Shown here: piece after piece, positions 21,294 to 30,956 of the stretch
How positions within the stretch are numbered: the first letter of the stretch is position 1
Layout of the letters: the number at the start of each line of letters is the position of its first letter
From: Strigamia acuminata
Taxonomy: Eukaryota > Arthropoda > Chilopoda > Geophilomorpha > Linotaeniidae
Assembly: GCA_949358305.1 (NCBI GenBank)
Contig: OX442318.1
Coordinates: 1,970,501-2,034,500 of the forward strand
Length of the DNA: 64,000 bases
Direction of reading: 5' to 3'
The notes under the pieces: model-generated
The model's database searches: none
The model's input: only the letters and a program-made list of their open reading frames with translations
What the model was told of the DNA's origin: nothing
Made by a program: the position numbers and the translations under genes

Positions 21294-21704
21294 TATTTAT
21301 TTATTTATTAATGTCACTCCTGGGGATTAAAGGTTACAGGAAAGTTAGACATTCATTTGTTCATTGAGAATAAATGTGGGAGGCGTCCGTGGAGGTGTCT
21401 GCAGTGGGAGATACACTTTGAGACCGAGCAGTCAAAGATGGAGTATCGTAGGTAGTCGAGTAATATCGTTATATAGGGAGGTGCAGCAGTACGGGAACGA
21501 GTTGGCCAGGAATTTAGTGGTATGAACTATGAACGTTGATTTCAAATTGGTGGCGCCGAGCTGTCCTGAGAGGTCTTCTAGCGGTTTGGAGAATAGGTCC
21601 AGCAAGATGAGGCACAAGAAAGGGTTGGTTAGACTTTTCCTTTTAGGAATTTTTGGGTTAGGCATAATCATAATCGGTGCATTTAAAATGTAGTTAACAG
21701 ACAC
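21294..21704 (-). mobile_element. 5'-truncated LINE 3' end, second copy
   Basis: The minus-strand frame contains FLANSFPYCCTSLYNDITRL, which aligns with YLANSYPYRCLSDWNDLP in the fragment at 11452-11865. An (ATTT)n-type tail is seen at 21294-21312. Decayed, with no upstream RT. Confidence 0.55.
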
Positions 21705-21794
21705 TGAAACAGTTTAGTGGCTGGGACAACGAGTTTGCTTAAAAGTAATGTTTGGGCGGATAAATTATTTTATATTATACATTTAAATACACAC

Positions 21795-22040
21795 AAGATT
21801 AATTTGATAAATATGATAAATTTTTAAACAAGTTTGACAAATTTGTGAAATGTTTGAAAAATTGTGACAAATTTGAGAAATATTTGCAAAATTTTGAGAA
21901 ATTTGAAAAATATTTGCAAAATTTTGAGAAATTTGAGAAATATTTGAAAAAATGTGACAAATTTAAGAAATATTTGAAAAAATGTGACAAATTTAAGAAA
22001 TATTTGAAATATTGTGACAATTTTGAGAAATGTTTGTTAC
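21795..22040. repeat. AT-rich tandem repeat, unit near 30 bp
   Basis: Successive units of the type aaatttgagaaatatttgca, with substitutions, about eight units. Open frames on both strands here are produced by the repeat. A weaker version is at 1370-1510. Both lie in the 3' flank of a DEG/ENaC paralogue. Confidence 0.75.
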
Positions 22041-22257
22041 AGATATATTTTCAATGTTTTTATAATCTAGAAGTGAAAGTTTTGTGTATAGTGAAATAAC
22101 AAAATTATGTAAAAGATTGAAAAGTTAAAGAGTGGGTTTGTCGTCTTTTCAATCAAATGAAATATTCAACAAGTGAAAATATTGAGAGACCGGTCAAAAT
22201 ACCAAAAATTGATCCGATTTGACAAAATAATTTGACTAATGAAATTACTTTCTGTTC

Positions 22258-22261
22258 TTCT
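22258..22261. repeat. Target-site duplication ttct, left copy (right copy 34617-34620)
   Basis: Sequence left of the 5' LTR ends gttcttct and right of the 3' LTR begins ttctatta. The uninterrupted paralogue C reads gttcttctatta (50300-50311), which shows the empty site and the 4-bp duplication. Confidence 0.9.
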
Positions 22262-23232
22262 TGTGGTGATCTCAAAATATTTCACCAACTTAGAAGATAA
22301 AATTAATTGTCTTCTAATTAATTTGACTGTGGCACACGCCAAGTCAGATCATGTGACCGAGGGGAGAAATCCTCTCTAGGCACATATCACCCCAGGTTGT
22401 CCGGGGTGAAAACGGTTATTAGCCGTTATGGTGCAATATGGTGTAATAACCACTAGTTGCACCCATTTGAGCTAAGTGCGCAGGTTTTCTGCGCAATATT
22501 GAAGCGTGCTGGGCTCGCGTCTTGGCTCAAATCGGGACTCTTGACAAAAATACACAACCCACAACATCACTGCGATATCTGCTCCGACAATACGTATTGA
22601 TAGTGGACCGTGTATTCCAAGTTTCACCAGCTTGCTTTGTAACGAATTACAAAGCCAGCTATCCTGCTTGAATTAGCCGAAGCTAATTCCAGCAAACGAG
22701 AAGAAGAAGTTTCCTGATCCAAGTGAACCATCGCCATCGTTGCCGCGCGAACGGCAACCATCGCCATCGTACCTGGACCAGACGCCTACAGCCGTCAACC
22801 ACCGCCGCCGAGCCGTCGCACGAGCCGTAGAAGGAGCCCACGAGAACCATCGTCTTCGACCATCGTTCGTGAGTTCAGAGAACGAAGACAATTCGCCTTC
22901 GCCTAACAACTGTGTGTTGTTTAAGCGCCATTTTAGCGCTTTGTAGCTTGCAACAGTCGTTGCAAGCCCTTCCATTGTTTTCCGCTCAAATTGTTACGCG
23001 ACTTGTCGCTCTTCCTATTTCAACTAGTCAATATATTTTATATTTCATTGTATTTAACTTAATAAAGAATTTGTGTGATTTTTATCATAAAAATTGTGTC
23101 TTTATTTTCCTACTTAATAAACTTAACCCTAGACAAGTTTAAGGCCGCCGATTGTAAGTCTTTTATAGCATTCACCTGCGGTTTCTGCTTAATTTATTAG
23201 AAATTAAGTGGATAAAAACCCGGATCGCAGCA
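22262..23232 (+). repeat. 5' LTR of the 12.4-kb retrotransposon
   Basis: Starts TGTGGTGATCTC, ends CGGATCGCAGCA, 971 bp. An AATAAA poly(A) signal lies near 23062. The short frames inside are identical in both LTRs because the LTRs are duplicates; they are not called as genes. A splice-donor-like gattgtaagtc lies near 23150. Confidence 0.95.
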
Positions 23233-23234
23233 CG

Positions 23235-23252
23235 TGGGGGCCCGTCCGGGAT
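23235..23252 (+). promoter_or_regulatory. Primer binding site, tRNA-Pro-like
   Basis: TGGGGGCCCGTCCGGGAT begins 2 nt after the 5' LTR. It is one base different from the tRNA-Pro primer site known from murine leukaemia virus-type elements, and would pair with the CCA-ending 3' part of a proline tRNA. Confidence 0.8.
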
Positions 23253-23343
23253 AGTCATTGTATAACTTTGTTAGTTAAAATTGACCCGCCATTTTTATCT
23301 TGCTTATCTTTCTTCTCTATCCTTTCTAAATCCTCATTGAAAA

Positions 23344-26300
23344 ATGGCGACTCCTTCAGAGAAGAGACCGAGAGGAAGGCCGGCGAAGAGACGAGTGGCG
23401 ATCGATCTACCAGTCGTGGATCAAGAAGTGACTGAGTCACAAGAATTGTTTGAAGCCATGGATCAAACAGCTAACTGTAACTCGGCACAGTTAATCGTGA
23501 ATGAATTCACGCAAGCGTTGGAGCGACAACAGCCATCCCCGCCAAGCGGCCAATTGGACTTAAACAATCCAACTGGAAGTGGCCGTTCCAAGTCGCAAAA
23601 CGATGATTTGAATTTACGAATTCAATCATCAAGTGCAGAGCACTCGCTGAATTCATCACCGGTTCAAGGTGCAGCACAGCAAGATTCGGAGAACTCCAAT
23701 ATGGAAGTTTCTCATTCTCCCGTGCGTGTAACCATGATGGACGCACTCCGTGAGCAAGCTAGGCTCGAGGGAGTAAAAGTCACTAGCGAAATGACTGTGG
23801 AACAAATCCACAAAGCTATGGTTCGCAAACAAAGCCAAAAAGACGTTGAAATCGTCAGAACAAGCTTGCAAGCAGAGTTCGAGCGAATGCATGCAGAAAT
23901 GCAGCAGCAAAATGCCGAACTAAAACAACAACGTGCAAATGACCATGTTAAGTTGTTGCAATTAGAGCAGGAAAAAGCTTCCTGGCTAATTACTGACGAA
24001 GAGCAACAACAAAGGCTCGAGCAACTAAATCAAGCACAAAAAGATTTAGAAATTGCTAATGAAAATTTGAGATTGGCCAACGCAAATTTGCGGGAAGCCA
24101 ACACAAATTTAATGACTGCCGAACTAACCGCCCCAGTTCGAGCGAGGGAAGCAATCCCCTCCACTTCTCGAAATTACGAGAATTATGCTGCAGAACAAGC
24201 AGCAAGAGCTAAGAGATTAGCACAACGAGAAAACGAAGTATTTCTCGCTCGACAGCAGTCAGTAATTGATGCTGGTCAAGCCGCCAAAAGTCAAAGTACT
24301 GCAGAGCAGTTATTACGTGCCGACTTAGCTGCGCAAGCTCGTGAAAACGAAATTCTTCGCGCAGATCTATTGACGGTACAAGAAAACTTTGCAGTAGTCG
24401 TACAAAAAGTACAAGACGTTTGTGGCGAAGATAATTTTGCAAAGCCAGCCCCAGTTTTGCAAAAAGGTGCTTCCAAATCACCTGAGTTGATTGATTTAAC
24501 ATCAGCTAAACCAAAAGTCAGTCGACAATCAAGTTGGACTGACAGTGATGACTCACGCAGTAGTCGTGGAAGCCGTAATAGTCATCACAGTCGCAAAAAG
24601 CGAAAGCGACAACCAGACCCGACCGAATATCATTCCCCAAAAGTTCCACAAGATTCGGATCGATTCTTTAGCAATAGTGACCGATTAATCGGATTGCTAG
24701 AGAGAAAGAATAAAGAACGTGAGAAACCACACGATCGTGGACGGTCACACGATAATCCGCGAGAAGGCTCACCAAAACGCGATTGTCACAACGACATCCG
24801 TGATGGGCCGAGATACCGTGTAAATCCACCAGGTGGTGACCCACCAGGTGGAGACAGTTCAGATGGACATGGAGGTGGCCACTCACGTGACCATAATTCG
24901 AATGGCAATCGAAATGGAAGGGGACCACCAAATGGAGACCGTCGTCCGCCAGATGGCGACGATCCTCCGGACCCTGATCCGCCGCCAAATCCGAATCATG
25001 AATCTGCGTCAGATACAGATTCCTCACGTCCCAGTGTGAGAGGGCGATCTCGTCACAGAACACGTAGTAGAACTCAAAGACCCGATTTCTACACGAAAGA
25101 TGAGATTGACCAGTTGTTGAGGCAAAATGCTCAACAACAGCGAAAAAGCAGAAGGGATAAAATTATTTTGCAAAAAATAAGTGAATTTACTTCTGATAAA
25201 TGGACTCATCAAACAACAGATGAAAAGTTCATTAGATGGGATCGAGTTATCCCACATGCCTATAATGGAAGTTGGCAAGCAGGGTCAAACCTCTTGCTGG
25301 AAATATTCGAACTAGGCAAAGTTCACAGTTTTGGCTGTGAAGGTGCATTGGCCCATCTAGTACCAAGAATACTAGTTGGCGGTGTCAAGGAGTGGTTTCG
25401 CAGGAAAGACTTCACGAAGTGGGATGACTTCGTTAAACAATTTATGTTTAAATTTGGTGAATCGAGCGAAGACATCAAGACGCTCTGGCGATGTCTTAAG
25501 CAACGAAAAGGCGAAAGCTTACATTCGTACATGCTAAGAGCAGAGAATCTGCTTGGCAGAATGCCACATGCTGTTACTGATGCAACAGCAGATGATCAGT
25601 TTAGAGCTGGTCTCACAGAATATAGTAAAAATATTCTGATGATGTCGGACGCTCCCGACCCGGGGAAATTCTCCGAGTTAAACGAGTTCATGGAGGTCAA
25701 TCAATTACGCATTGACGAAAAGTACAAAGCTTACCTTACAGATGCCGAAAGGTCAGCGTACTTAAAGCGAGAGAAAAGACTCGCTGAGCAAAACAATGAA
25801 ACCTTTAATGGTTTGAAATTGTTGCAGCCACCTAGTTACGAAGACTTTCTAGACGAAGTGGAAGGGAAGAGTTCGAAAAAAGAATCTTCCAAAAAGGACG
25901 TCAAAAATCCTCATTCAGTTCCTAAGTTACATGCAAATATAACTGGAGCTGAAACTCCGTCGTCTGAAGCTGAAGAAGCTGAAGAGGAGGAGGAAGCAGG
26001 AGACGAGACGTTGGCTTTATTAGCCAAAGCAGCGGCGTTGTTAGCAAAAAATAACCCCGTTGCAGGCAAATGGAAGCCAAGAATGAAACCAAAAAATGTT
26101 TCATTTGACGCATCAAAGGTGAATACCGAAAGGAATTCAAAATCACCCGCGGTGTCGCCAGAGCGCCGGTCTGACGCTCGTTCTCGTTCTGCCTCACCAG
26201 CAGCAACGAAAAAGAAATCGCCTGCCACTGATCCATGCAATTTATGCAAAAAATTAGGGCATTGGCAAAAAGACTGCCCTTCCTCTAAAAAGGACAAACC

Positions 26301-26367
26301 AGTGTCAACAGCTGAGTTTGAAAAAGCAGTCAAGATCATAACTGACATGTTTCGAAAAAACTTGTAG
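23344..26367 (+). CDS. gag: Gag polyprotein of the 12.4-kb retrotransposon
   Basis: 1007 residues starting at the first ATG after the leader. The N-terminus has an AT-hook-like basic motif (KRPRGRPAKRR, about residues 7-17). Residues about 160-360 are Glu/Gln/Ala-rich and predicted coiled coil. A Ser/Arg/Lys stretch near 400-425 looks like a nuclear localisation signal, and 480-570 is a Gly/Asp/Pro-rich low-complexity region. A retrotransposon Gag (capsid) region lies at about 615-760. A single CCHC zinc knuckle (CNLCKKLGHWQKDC) lies near 965-978. It would assemble the particle and bind RNA. It is about twice the usual gypsy Gag length. The stop is 4 nt after the slippery site, so Pol is made by frameshifting. 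Confidence 0.9.
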   Translation: MATPSEKRPRGRPAKRRVAIDLPVVDQEVTESQELFEAMDQTANCNSAQLIVNEFTQALERQQPSPPSGQLDLNNPTGSGRSKSQNDDLNLRIQSSSAEHSLNSSPVQGAAQQDSENSNMEVSHSPVRVTMMDALREQARLEGVKVTSEMTVEQIHKAMVRKQSQKDVEIVRTSLQAEFERMHAEMQQQNAELKQQRANDHVKLLQLEQEKASWLITDEEQQQRLEQLNQAQKDLEIANENLRLANANLREANTNLMTAELTAPVRAREAIPSTSRNYENYAAEQAARAKRLAQRENEVFLARQQSVIDAGQAAKSQSTAEQLLRADLAAQARENEILRADLLTVQENFAVVVQKVQDVCGEDNFAKPAPVLQKGASKSPELIDLTSAKPKVSRQSSWTDSDDSRSSRGSRNSHHSRKKRKRQPDPTEYHSPKVPQDSDRFFSNSDRLIGLLERKNKEREKPHDRGRSHDNPREGSPKRDCHNDIRDGPRYRVNPPGGDPPGGDSSDGHGGGHSRDHNSNGNRNGRGPPNGDRRPPDGDDPPDPDPPPNPNHESASDTDSSRPSVRGRSRHRTRSRTQRPDFYTKDEIDQLLRQNAQQQRKSRRDKIILQKISEFTSDKWTHQTTDEKFIRWDRVIPHAYNGSWQAGSNLLLEIFELGKVHSFGCEGALAHLVPRILVGGVKEWFRRKDFTKWDDFVKQFMFKFGESSEDIKTLWRCLKQRKGESLHSYMLRAENLLGRMPHAVTDATADDQFRAGLTEYSKNILMMSDAPDPGKFSELNEFMEVNQLRIDEKYKAYLTDAERSAYLKREKRLAEQNNETFNGLKLLQPPSYEDFLDEVEGKSSKKESSKKDVKNPHSVPKLHANITGAETPSSEAEEAEEEEEAGDETLALLAKAAALLAKNNPVAGKWKPRMKPKNVSFDASKVNTERNSKSPAVSPERRSDARSRSASPAATKKKSPATDPCNLCKKLGHWQKDCPSSKKDKPVSTAEFEKAVKIITDMFRKNL

Positions 26368-29300
26368 ACGCAGATCCATCAGGTCTAGTGGACACTGCGT
26401 CACCTCTGAAATCGGAATCAGATAATGAAAATCTGAAGATAATGGAAGATGTTGGAGAAGTTATTGATGAATTAATTCGTCAAACAGAACTAAAAGAAAA
26501 AGGATCTCTTGATGTAAAAAAGGAGATTGTCGGCGAAACCCCGACTGAAGAAGACACTTCCAATATTCAAGATAAAGTCGAAATTAAAGATGATAGACCA
26601 AGCTCAGTTCCAGAGACACCTGGAATTGAGGAGTGCATTAAGTTATTTGCAGCTACAACTCTTGATACCAATGAGTTATTAGACGAACTGCCTTTGGAGC
26701 TTCCAATTACAGTTCATCATAAATTGCGCAAGTTTGAGTGCAAAGTGGCTGGAATACCAAACAGCCATGACCTTCCAACGTTAAAGTTAGAAACGTTAAA
26801 AGGTGTAATAACTGGTATGTTGGACTCAGGAGCAAATAAGAGCTTCCTAGCCACTTCAGTTATTAATCAATTAGGTCTAGAAAAATATCTACGACCTATC
26901 GGACCTGGTGTCAGAGTTACGACGGCCAGTGAAGAAGTCACTCCAGATGGAACCATCCATCTTTCATTTCGATGGACACATGGCACATTACGTCATCCGT
27001 TCATCGTAATACCAAATAAGTATCCAATGGTACTATTGGGTTGCGATTTTATGAATAAATTAAAAATCCAACCTAATCCACAGACGATGTCTTGGAATTT
27101 CACGCAACCTGTGGATGCAGATTTACCCTACATTCCACAAGCGTTGCTGGAACGTTATTTGGAGAAAGTGGAGGAACCCGATTCCTCATTTATGACCTTT
27201 GCAAAAGCTTATGCTGCAAGTGTAACTCAAGGCAAAATTGATGAAGAGAATTTCATCCAAAAGTTAGTCGAAGAAGCTAACTTAAATTTGGAGCAATCCA
27301 AATTATTAGAAAAGATGTTATCCAAACATAAAAGGATTATTTCTAAAGATCCAGGTAAAACACACCTGGTTAAGCACAAAATTGAGCTTGACACGGAGAA
27401 ACCCATCCGTGTCCCCTTTAAGAGCATAAACCCTCAAAAAAGGGAAATAATCAGACAACTTTGTCAAGACATGATTGACAAAGGCGTAGTCGTCAAAGCT
27501 GAAGGCGATTACGGAATGCGGCCAGTCCTAGTCATGCGACCAGGAAACGACCCACGCTTGTGCATTGATTTCCGCCCCATCAATACACATACTAAGTACA
27601 ACCCACCTCAAATGCCAACAATTGAGGAAATTCTGCGAGAAATCGGAGAATTCGAATGGGTCAGTACTATAGATCTGACCAAGGGATATTGGCAGATAGA
27701 ATTGCGACCTGAAGACAGAGAAAAAACTGCCTTCTGGAGCCCAATGGGAAGACTAATGTTTTTAGTCATGCCTTTCGGATTAGTAAACGCACCAACTACC
27801 TTCCAAGAATTGATGGAAAAAGTTTTGGGTAACGTTTACAGAAAATTTGCATGGGCATATTTGGATGACATAATTGTTGTATCCAAATCGTTCGAAGAAC
27901 ACATTAAACATTTAGATATAGTGTTTAAAAAATTGGCAGAAGCTAATTTACATGCGCACCCTGGCAAGACGCATCTCTGTAGAAAGGAATTAATTTTTCT
28001 AGGCTACAAAGTAGGAGTAGAAGGACTTGCAGTAGACCCTAAAAAAGTCGCTGCAATTACGCAATTTCCGGCTCCTACCAATCTTAAGGAATTACAAAGA
28101 TTTCTAGGCATGGTGAATTTCTTTCACCGCCTAATCAAGAATTTGGCCACAGTGGCAGAACCACTAAGGCCTCTCTTGAAAAAAGATGCGGAGTTCGATT
28201 GGGAACTGCATCATCAGGCAGCATTCGACGCAATAAAAGACTTACTTACGAATGCTGAAACAATGAAGATGCCTGACTTGTACATGCCATTTATTGTTCA
28301 TACTGACGCCAGTAAACAAGGGTTGGGTGCAGCCCTTACACAAAAGAAAAATGTGGATGGCCAAGAAGTCGAAATGCCATGCGTGTATGCAAGCAGAAGC
28401 TTGCAGCCCGCAGAGAAAAATTATACTGTGACAGAATTGGAATGTCTCGCAGTAGTATGGGGTTTGCGCAAATTTCGTCCATACTTAGAGTACACTACAT
28501 TCACTGTACAAACGGATCACCAAGCGCTTAAGTGGTTGATGTCGTTATCTGACCCGTCGGGCAGATTAGCTCGTTGGCAAATGGAGCTGATGGCGTATTC
28601 GTTCGAAATACAATACGTCAAAGGTCCGCTGAATGTAATAGCAGACGCATTGTCACGTGCACCTGTTAGCGCACCTGACGAACCAGAAGACGATGGCGAT
28701 AATGATGATTTATTATCATATTGTCCATCTCCTTGCCGAAGTTGGCAAATGGGAAAATTGAACGAATTACCCAAATCAATAATAGTTAATGAAGACGATC
28801 AAGCATTAATTAATTTTTGTATTAAAATGCATGATCCGTCAGGAACCCCTGACGTCGAATTAAGAGCCATGATGGCTAAAAAATTCGAGCTGCCAACAAC
28901 AAATGTTTTAATAAAAGCATTTGCGGCTAAAATTGCGAAGCAATTAGAATGTGATCCTCCAACGAGAGATGACATTATTGCGGCGCAAAAAGCAGACAAA
29001 TTTTGCCAACATATTCGCAATTACTTGTTAAACAAGCAATATCCAAGTTACATAGTAACTCGTCTTCAAAGAAGAAATTTTGAAAGACACGCGAGTACTT
29101 ATCTCATTGAAGAAGATATGTTACTCCATTATCATCCTACCTCTACCGATGAATTAGGAGAGGATGGTAGGGCGCTTAAAGTTGTTGTGCCAAAGAAATT
29201 GATTTATAAAATCATATGGTTGATGCACGGACATCCACTGTCCGGCCACCCAGGCATTGCGAGGACAATGTACAGAACTCGAAGAGTTTATACCTGGAAA

Positions 29301-30614
29301 GGTATGAAACGTGATATTACACGTTTTATTCAACATTGTCAAGGATGTCAGGCCTGCAAGCCGAGATCAAAGACCGAAATTGAAGGCGCTCAAATTGGAC
29401 CATTTGGACCATTCGACTGCCTCAGTGTGGATTTGTCTGGTCCCAAACCAAGAACCAGAAGAAACAATACCCACATTTGCGTCATCGTAGATGTCGCTAC
29501 ACATTGGCCCGAATTATTTCCAATGTGTAATCCAACGGCAATAAAAGTTGCCAACACAATTTATCACTTATCGATGACTTTCGGATTTCCGAGACAAATC
29601 ATAAGTGATAATGGACCACAATTTCGATCACAGGTCTATAAAGAATTTTGCAAAAAATTCGACATGTCGCGAACACCGACATCGATTTATCATCCACAAA
29701 GCAATCCTGTGGAGAGAACCAATCGAGATATTAAATATTTAGTTTCGATTTATTTAGATATTCATGACCAATGGGATGAGTATCTACGCGAATTTGCATT
29801 CAGTTTGAGAACAACTGTAACAAGAGGCAGAGATTATTCTCCTGCTTTCTTAAATTTTTTCCGAGAATTAAGAATTCCTTGGGATCCAAGAATTCCGGAA
29901 GGAATTTTAGTCATTGACCCAAAAAATCCGCATTTATATGTTCAGAAATTAGAAACAATAATTGCAGAGACGTATCAGCATATGATGTCTCACGTCTTAG
30001 ATTTGAGACGCCGTGTCGAAGCTGAAAAATCAGATAAGAAATTCGACAACTTCAGACAAAATGATTTAGTCTGGCGAGAGTCTCATATTCTCTCAAATGC
30101 CGCTAAAGGAATAGCAGCAGGCATTTCACCAAAAAGGAATGGGCCTTATGTAATTGTCAAAAGATTACAAGGAGGCGCCTTTCAACTTCGACGGCTGAGT
30201 GATAATAAAATTTATCCAGCTGTTCACGGCACTGAATTAATGCCGTACTTTCCCGTTTTCAACCAAGAAATTTGGCTGGAAGGGGAGGAAGTGGGTCAAA
30301 AAACAAAAAATATTGTTAATACCTTGGATGATGTTGAATTATCCAAAATTCCTGTCGAAAACACGGAATCGAGTGAAAAATCGAAACTCAAAAATAACGA
30401 AGTCGATGAAATAAACAAGCGACTTGAAAATGTTTCTCTTGATGAAAATCTAGAAAAGGAAATGTTTTTAGAAAAAGAGAAAATTTCAAACAATGAAGAA
30501 AATAACTCATCTGACATTGGAGACGATGCTGATGACAATCTAAACAAGTTGGATTGTACTTCGCGAAAGTCAAAGTACAACTTGAGATCTCGCGTTCCGC
30601 GAGTCAAGACATAG
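26346..30614 (+). CDS. pol: Pol polyprotein: protease, reverse transcriptase, RNase H, integrase
   Basis: The -1 frame relative to gag is open from 26346 and is entered by frameshifting at 26361. An acidic spacer comes first. Aspartic protease follows with LDSGA at 26820-26834 and a later LLGCDFM. The RT has CIDFRPIN, MPFGLVNAP and YLDD (27858-27869). RNase H has HTDASKQGLGAAL (about 28297-28335). The integrase HHCC zinc domain has HPLSGHPG and CQGCQAC (about 29228-29355), and the DDE core has D in SVDLSGP, D in ISDNGPQF and E in NPVERTN. A GPY/F-type tail with NGPYVIVKRLQ follows, then a long acidic/lysine-rich end without a chromodomain that I can see. All catalytic residues are intact and there is no stop, so it is probably functional. 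Order PR-RT-RH-IN defines Ty3/gypsy. Confidence 0.92.
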   Translation, partial: HVSKKLVDADPSGLVDTASPLKSESDNENLKIMEDVGEVIDELIRQTELKEKGSLDVKKEIVGETPTEEDTSNIQDKVEIKDDRPSSVPETPGIEECIKLFAATTLDTNELLDELPLELPITVHHKLRKFECKVAGIPNSHDLPTLKLETLKGVITGMLDSGANKSFLATSVINQLGLEKYLRPIGPGVRVTTASEEVTPDGTIHLSFRWTHGTLRHPFIVIPNKYPMVLLGCDFMNKLKIQPNPQTMSWNFTQPVDADLPYIPQALLERYLEKVEEPDSSFMTFAKAYAASVTQGKIDEENFIQKLVEEANLNLEQSKLLEKMLSKHKRIISKDPGKTHLVKHKIELDTEKPIRVPFKSINPQKREIIRQLCQDMIDKGVVVKAEGDYGMRPVLVMRPGNDPRLCIDFRPINTHTKYNPPQMPTIEEILREIGEFEWVSTIDLTKGYWQIELRPEDREKTAFWSPMGRLMFLVMPFGLVNAPTTFQELMEKVLGNVYRKFAWAYLDDIIVVSKSFEEHIKHLDIVFKKLAEANLHAHPGKTHLCRKELIFLGYKVGVEGLAVDPKKVAAITQFPAPTNLKELQRFLGMVNFFHRLIKNLATVAEPLRPLLKKDAEFDWELHHQAAFDAIKDLLTNAETMKMPDLYMPFIVHTDASKQGLGAALTQKKNVDGQEVEMPCVYASRSLQPAEKNYTVTELECLAVVWGLRKFRPYLEYTTFTVQTDHQALKWLMSLSDPSGRLARWQMELMAYSFEIQYVKGPLNVIADALSRAPVSAPDEPEDDGDNDDLLSYCPSPCRSWQMGKLNELPKSIIVNEDDQALINFCIKMHDPSGTPDVELRAMMAKKFELPTTNVLIKAFAAKIAKQLECDPPTRDDIIAAQKADKFCQHIRNYLLNKQYPSYIVTRLQRRNFERHASTYLIEEDMLLHYHPTSTDELGEDGRALKVVVPKKLIYKIIWLMHGHPLSGHPGIARTMYRTRRVYTWKGMKRDITRFIQHCQGCQACKPRSKTEIEGAQIGPFGPFDCLSVDLSGPKPRTRRNNTHICVIVDVATHWPELFPMCNPTAIKVANTIYHLSMTFGFPRQIISDNGPQFRSQVYKEFCKKFDMSRTPTSIYHPQSNPVERTNRDIKYLVSIYLDIHDQWDEYLREFAFSLRTTVTRGRDYSPAFLNFFRELRIPWDPRIPEGILVIDPKNPHLYVQKLETIIAETYQHMMSHVLDLRRRVEAEKSDKKFDNFRQNDLVWRESHILSNAAKGIAAGISPKRNGPYVIVKRLQGGAFQLRRLSDNKIYPAVHGTELMPYFPVFNQEIWLEGEEVGQKTKNIVNTLDDVELSKIPVENTESSEKSKLKNNEVDEINKRLENVSLDENLEKEMFLEKEKISNNEENNSSDIGDDADDNLNKLDCTSRKSKYNLRSRVPRVKT
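26355..26401 (+). promoter_or_regulatory. -1 ribosomal frameshift signal (slippery site plus hairpin)
   Basis: The heptamer A AAA AAC (26355-26361) is in the gag frame (CGA AAA AAC). After a 5-nt spacer a hairpin follows: GACGCAG (26367-26373) pairs with CTGCGTC (26395-26401), and an inner TCCA (26375-26378) pairs with TGGA (26389-26392), closing a 10-nt loop. Pol lies in the -1 frame, open from 26346. Confidence 0.85.
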
Positions 30615-30956
30615 CGTTGACTTTCACCTTTTGGGTTTACCCGAAAGATCCGAGAGAGCAATCTCGTGACGTCATTCGTAGTAAATACTCGAATGACAAC
30701 GTTCACAATGCGTTATAACTTGTGACGTCATTCGGTGTCACCGAAACAAGTTCGTTGCTCCAATCAACGAACTTAGCCACTTTTCCGATAAGTTTTGAAG
30801 TGGATGCATCAACTCCGATACCGCACGACAGTTTTTATTGATTCAGCAAACTGTAAGTTATTTTTCTGAAAGAAAAATTCGATAAATATATTTAATATAG
30901 TTTATTAATTCTTTCTAGCCGAAAGAATTTCTTTTCCGACGCGAAAAAGAAAACGA
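30615..30956 (+). promoter_or_regulatory. Region between pol and ORF3: repeated TGACGTCA and a small intron
   Basis: Two CRE/ATF-type TGACGTCA sites (30667-30674, 30723-30730), each followed by ttcg. A donor aactgtaagt at 30853 and an acceptor tttctag ending at 30918 could splice a 66-nt leader intron, or the acceptor alone could receive a transcript from the 5' leader, as for retroviral env. Whether ORF3 has its own promoter or a spliced subgenomic RNA is inferred. Confidence 0.4.

Noticed and set aside
21799-22099. Open frames with repeated Phe-Lys-Tyr on both strands
   Set aside because: They are products of the AT-rich tandem repeat.
22673-23142. Short frames in the LTR (and the same at 34057-34526)
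   Set aside because: Identical because LTRs are duplicates. They have no motif and overlap on both strands.
24668-26348. Minus-strand frames opposite gag
   Set aside because: They are shadows of the conserved Gag frame and have no motif.
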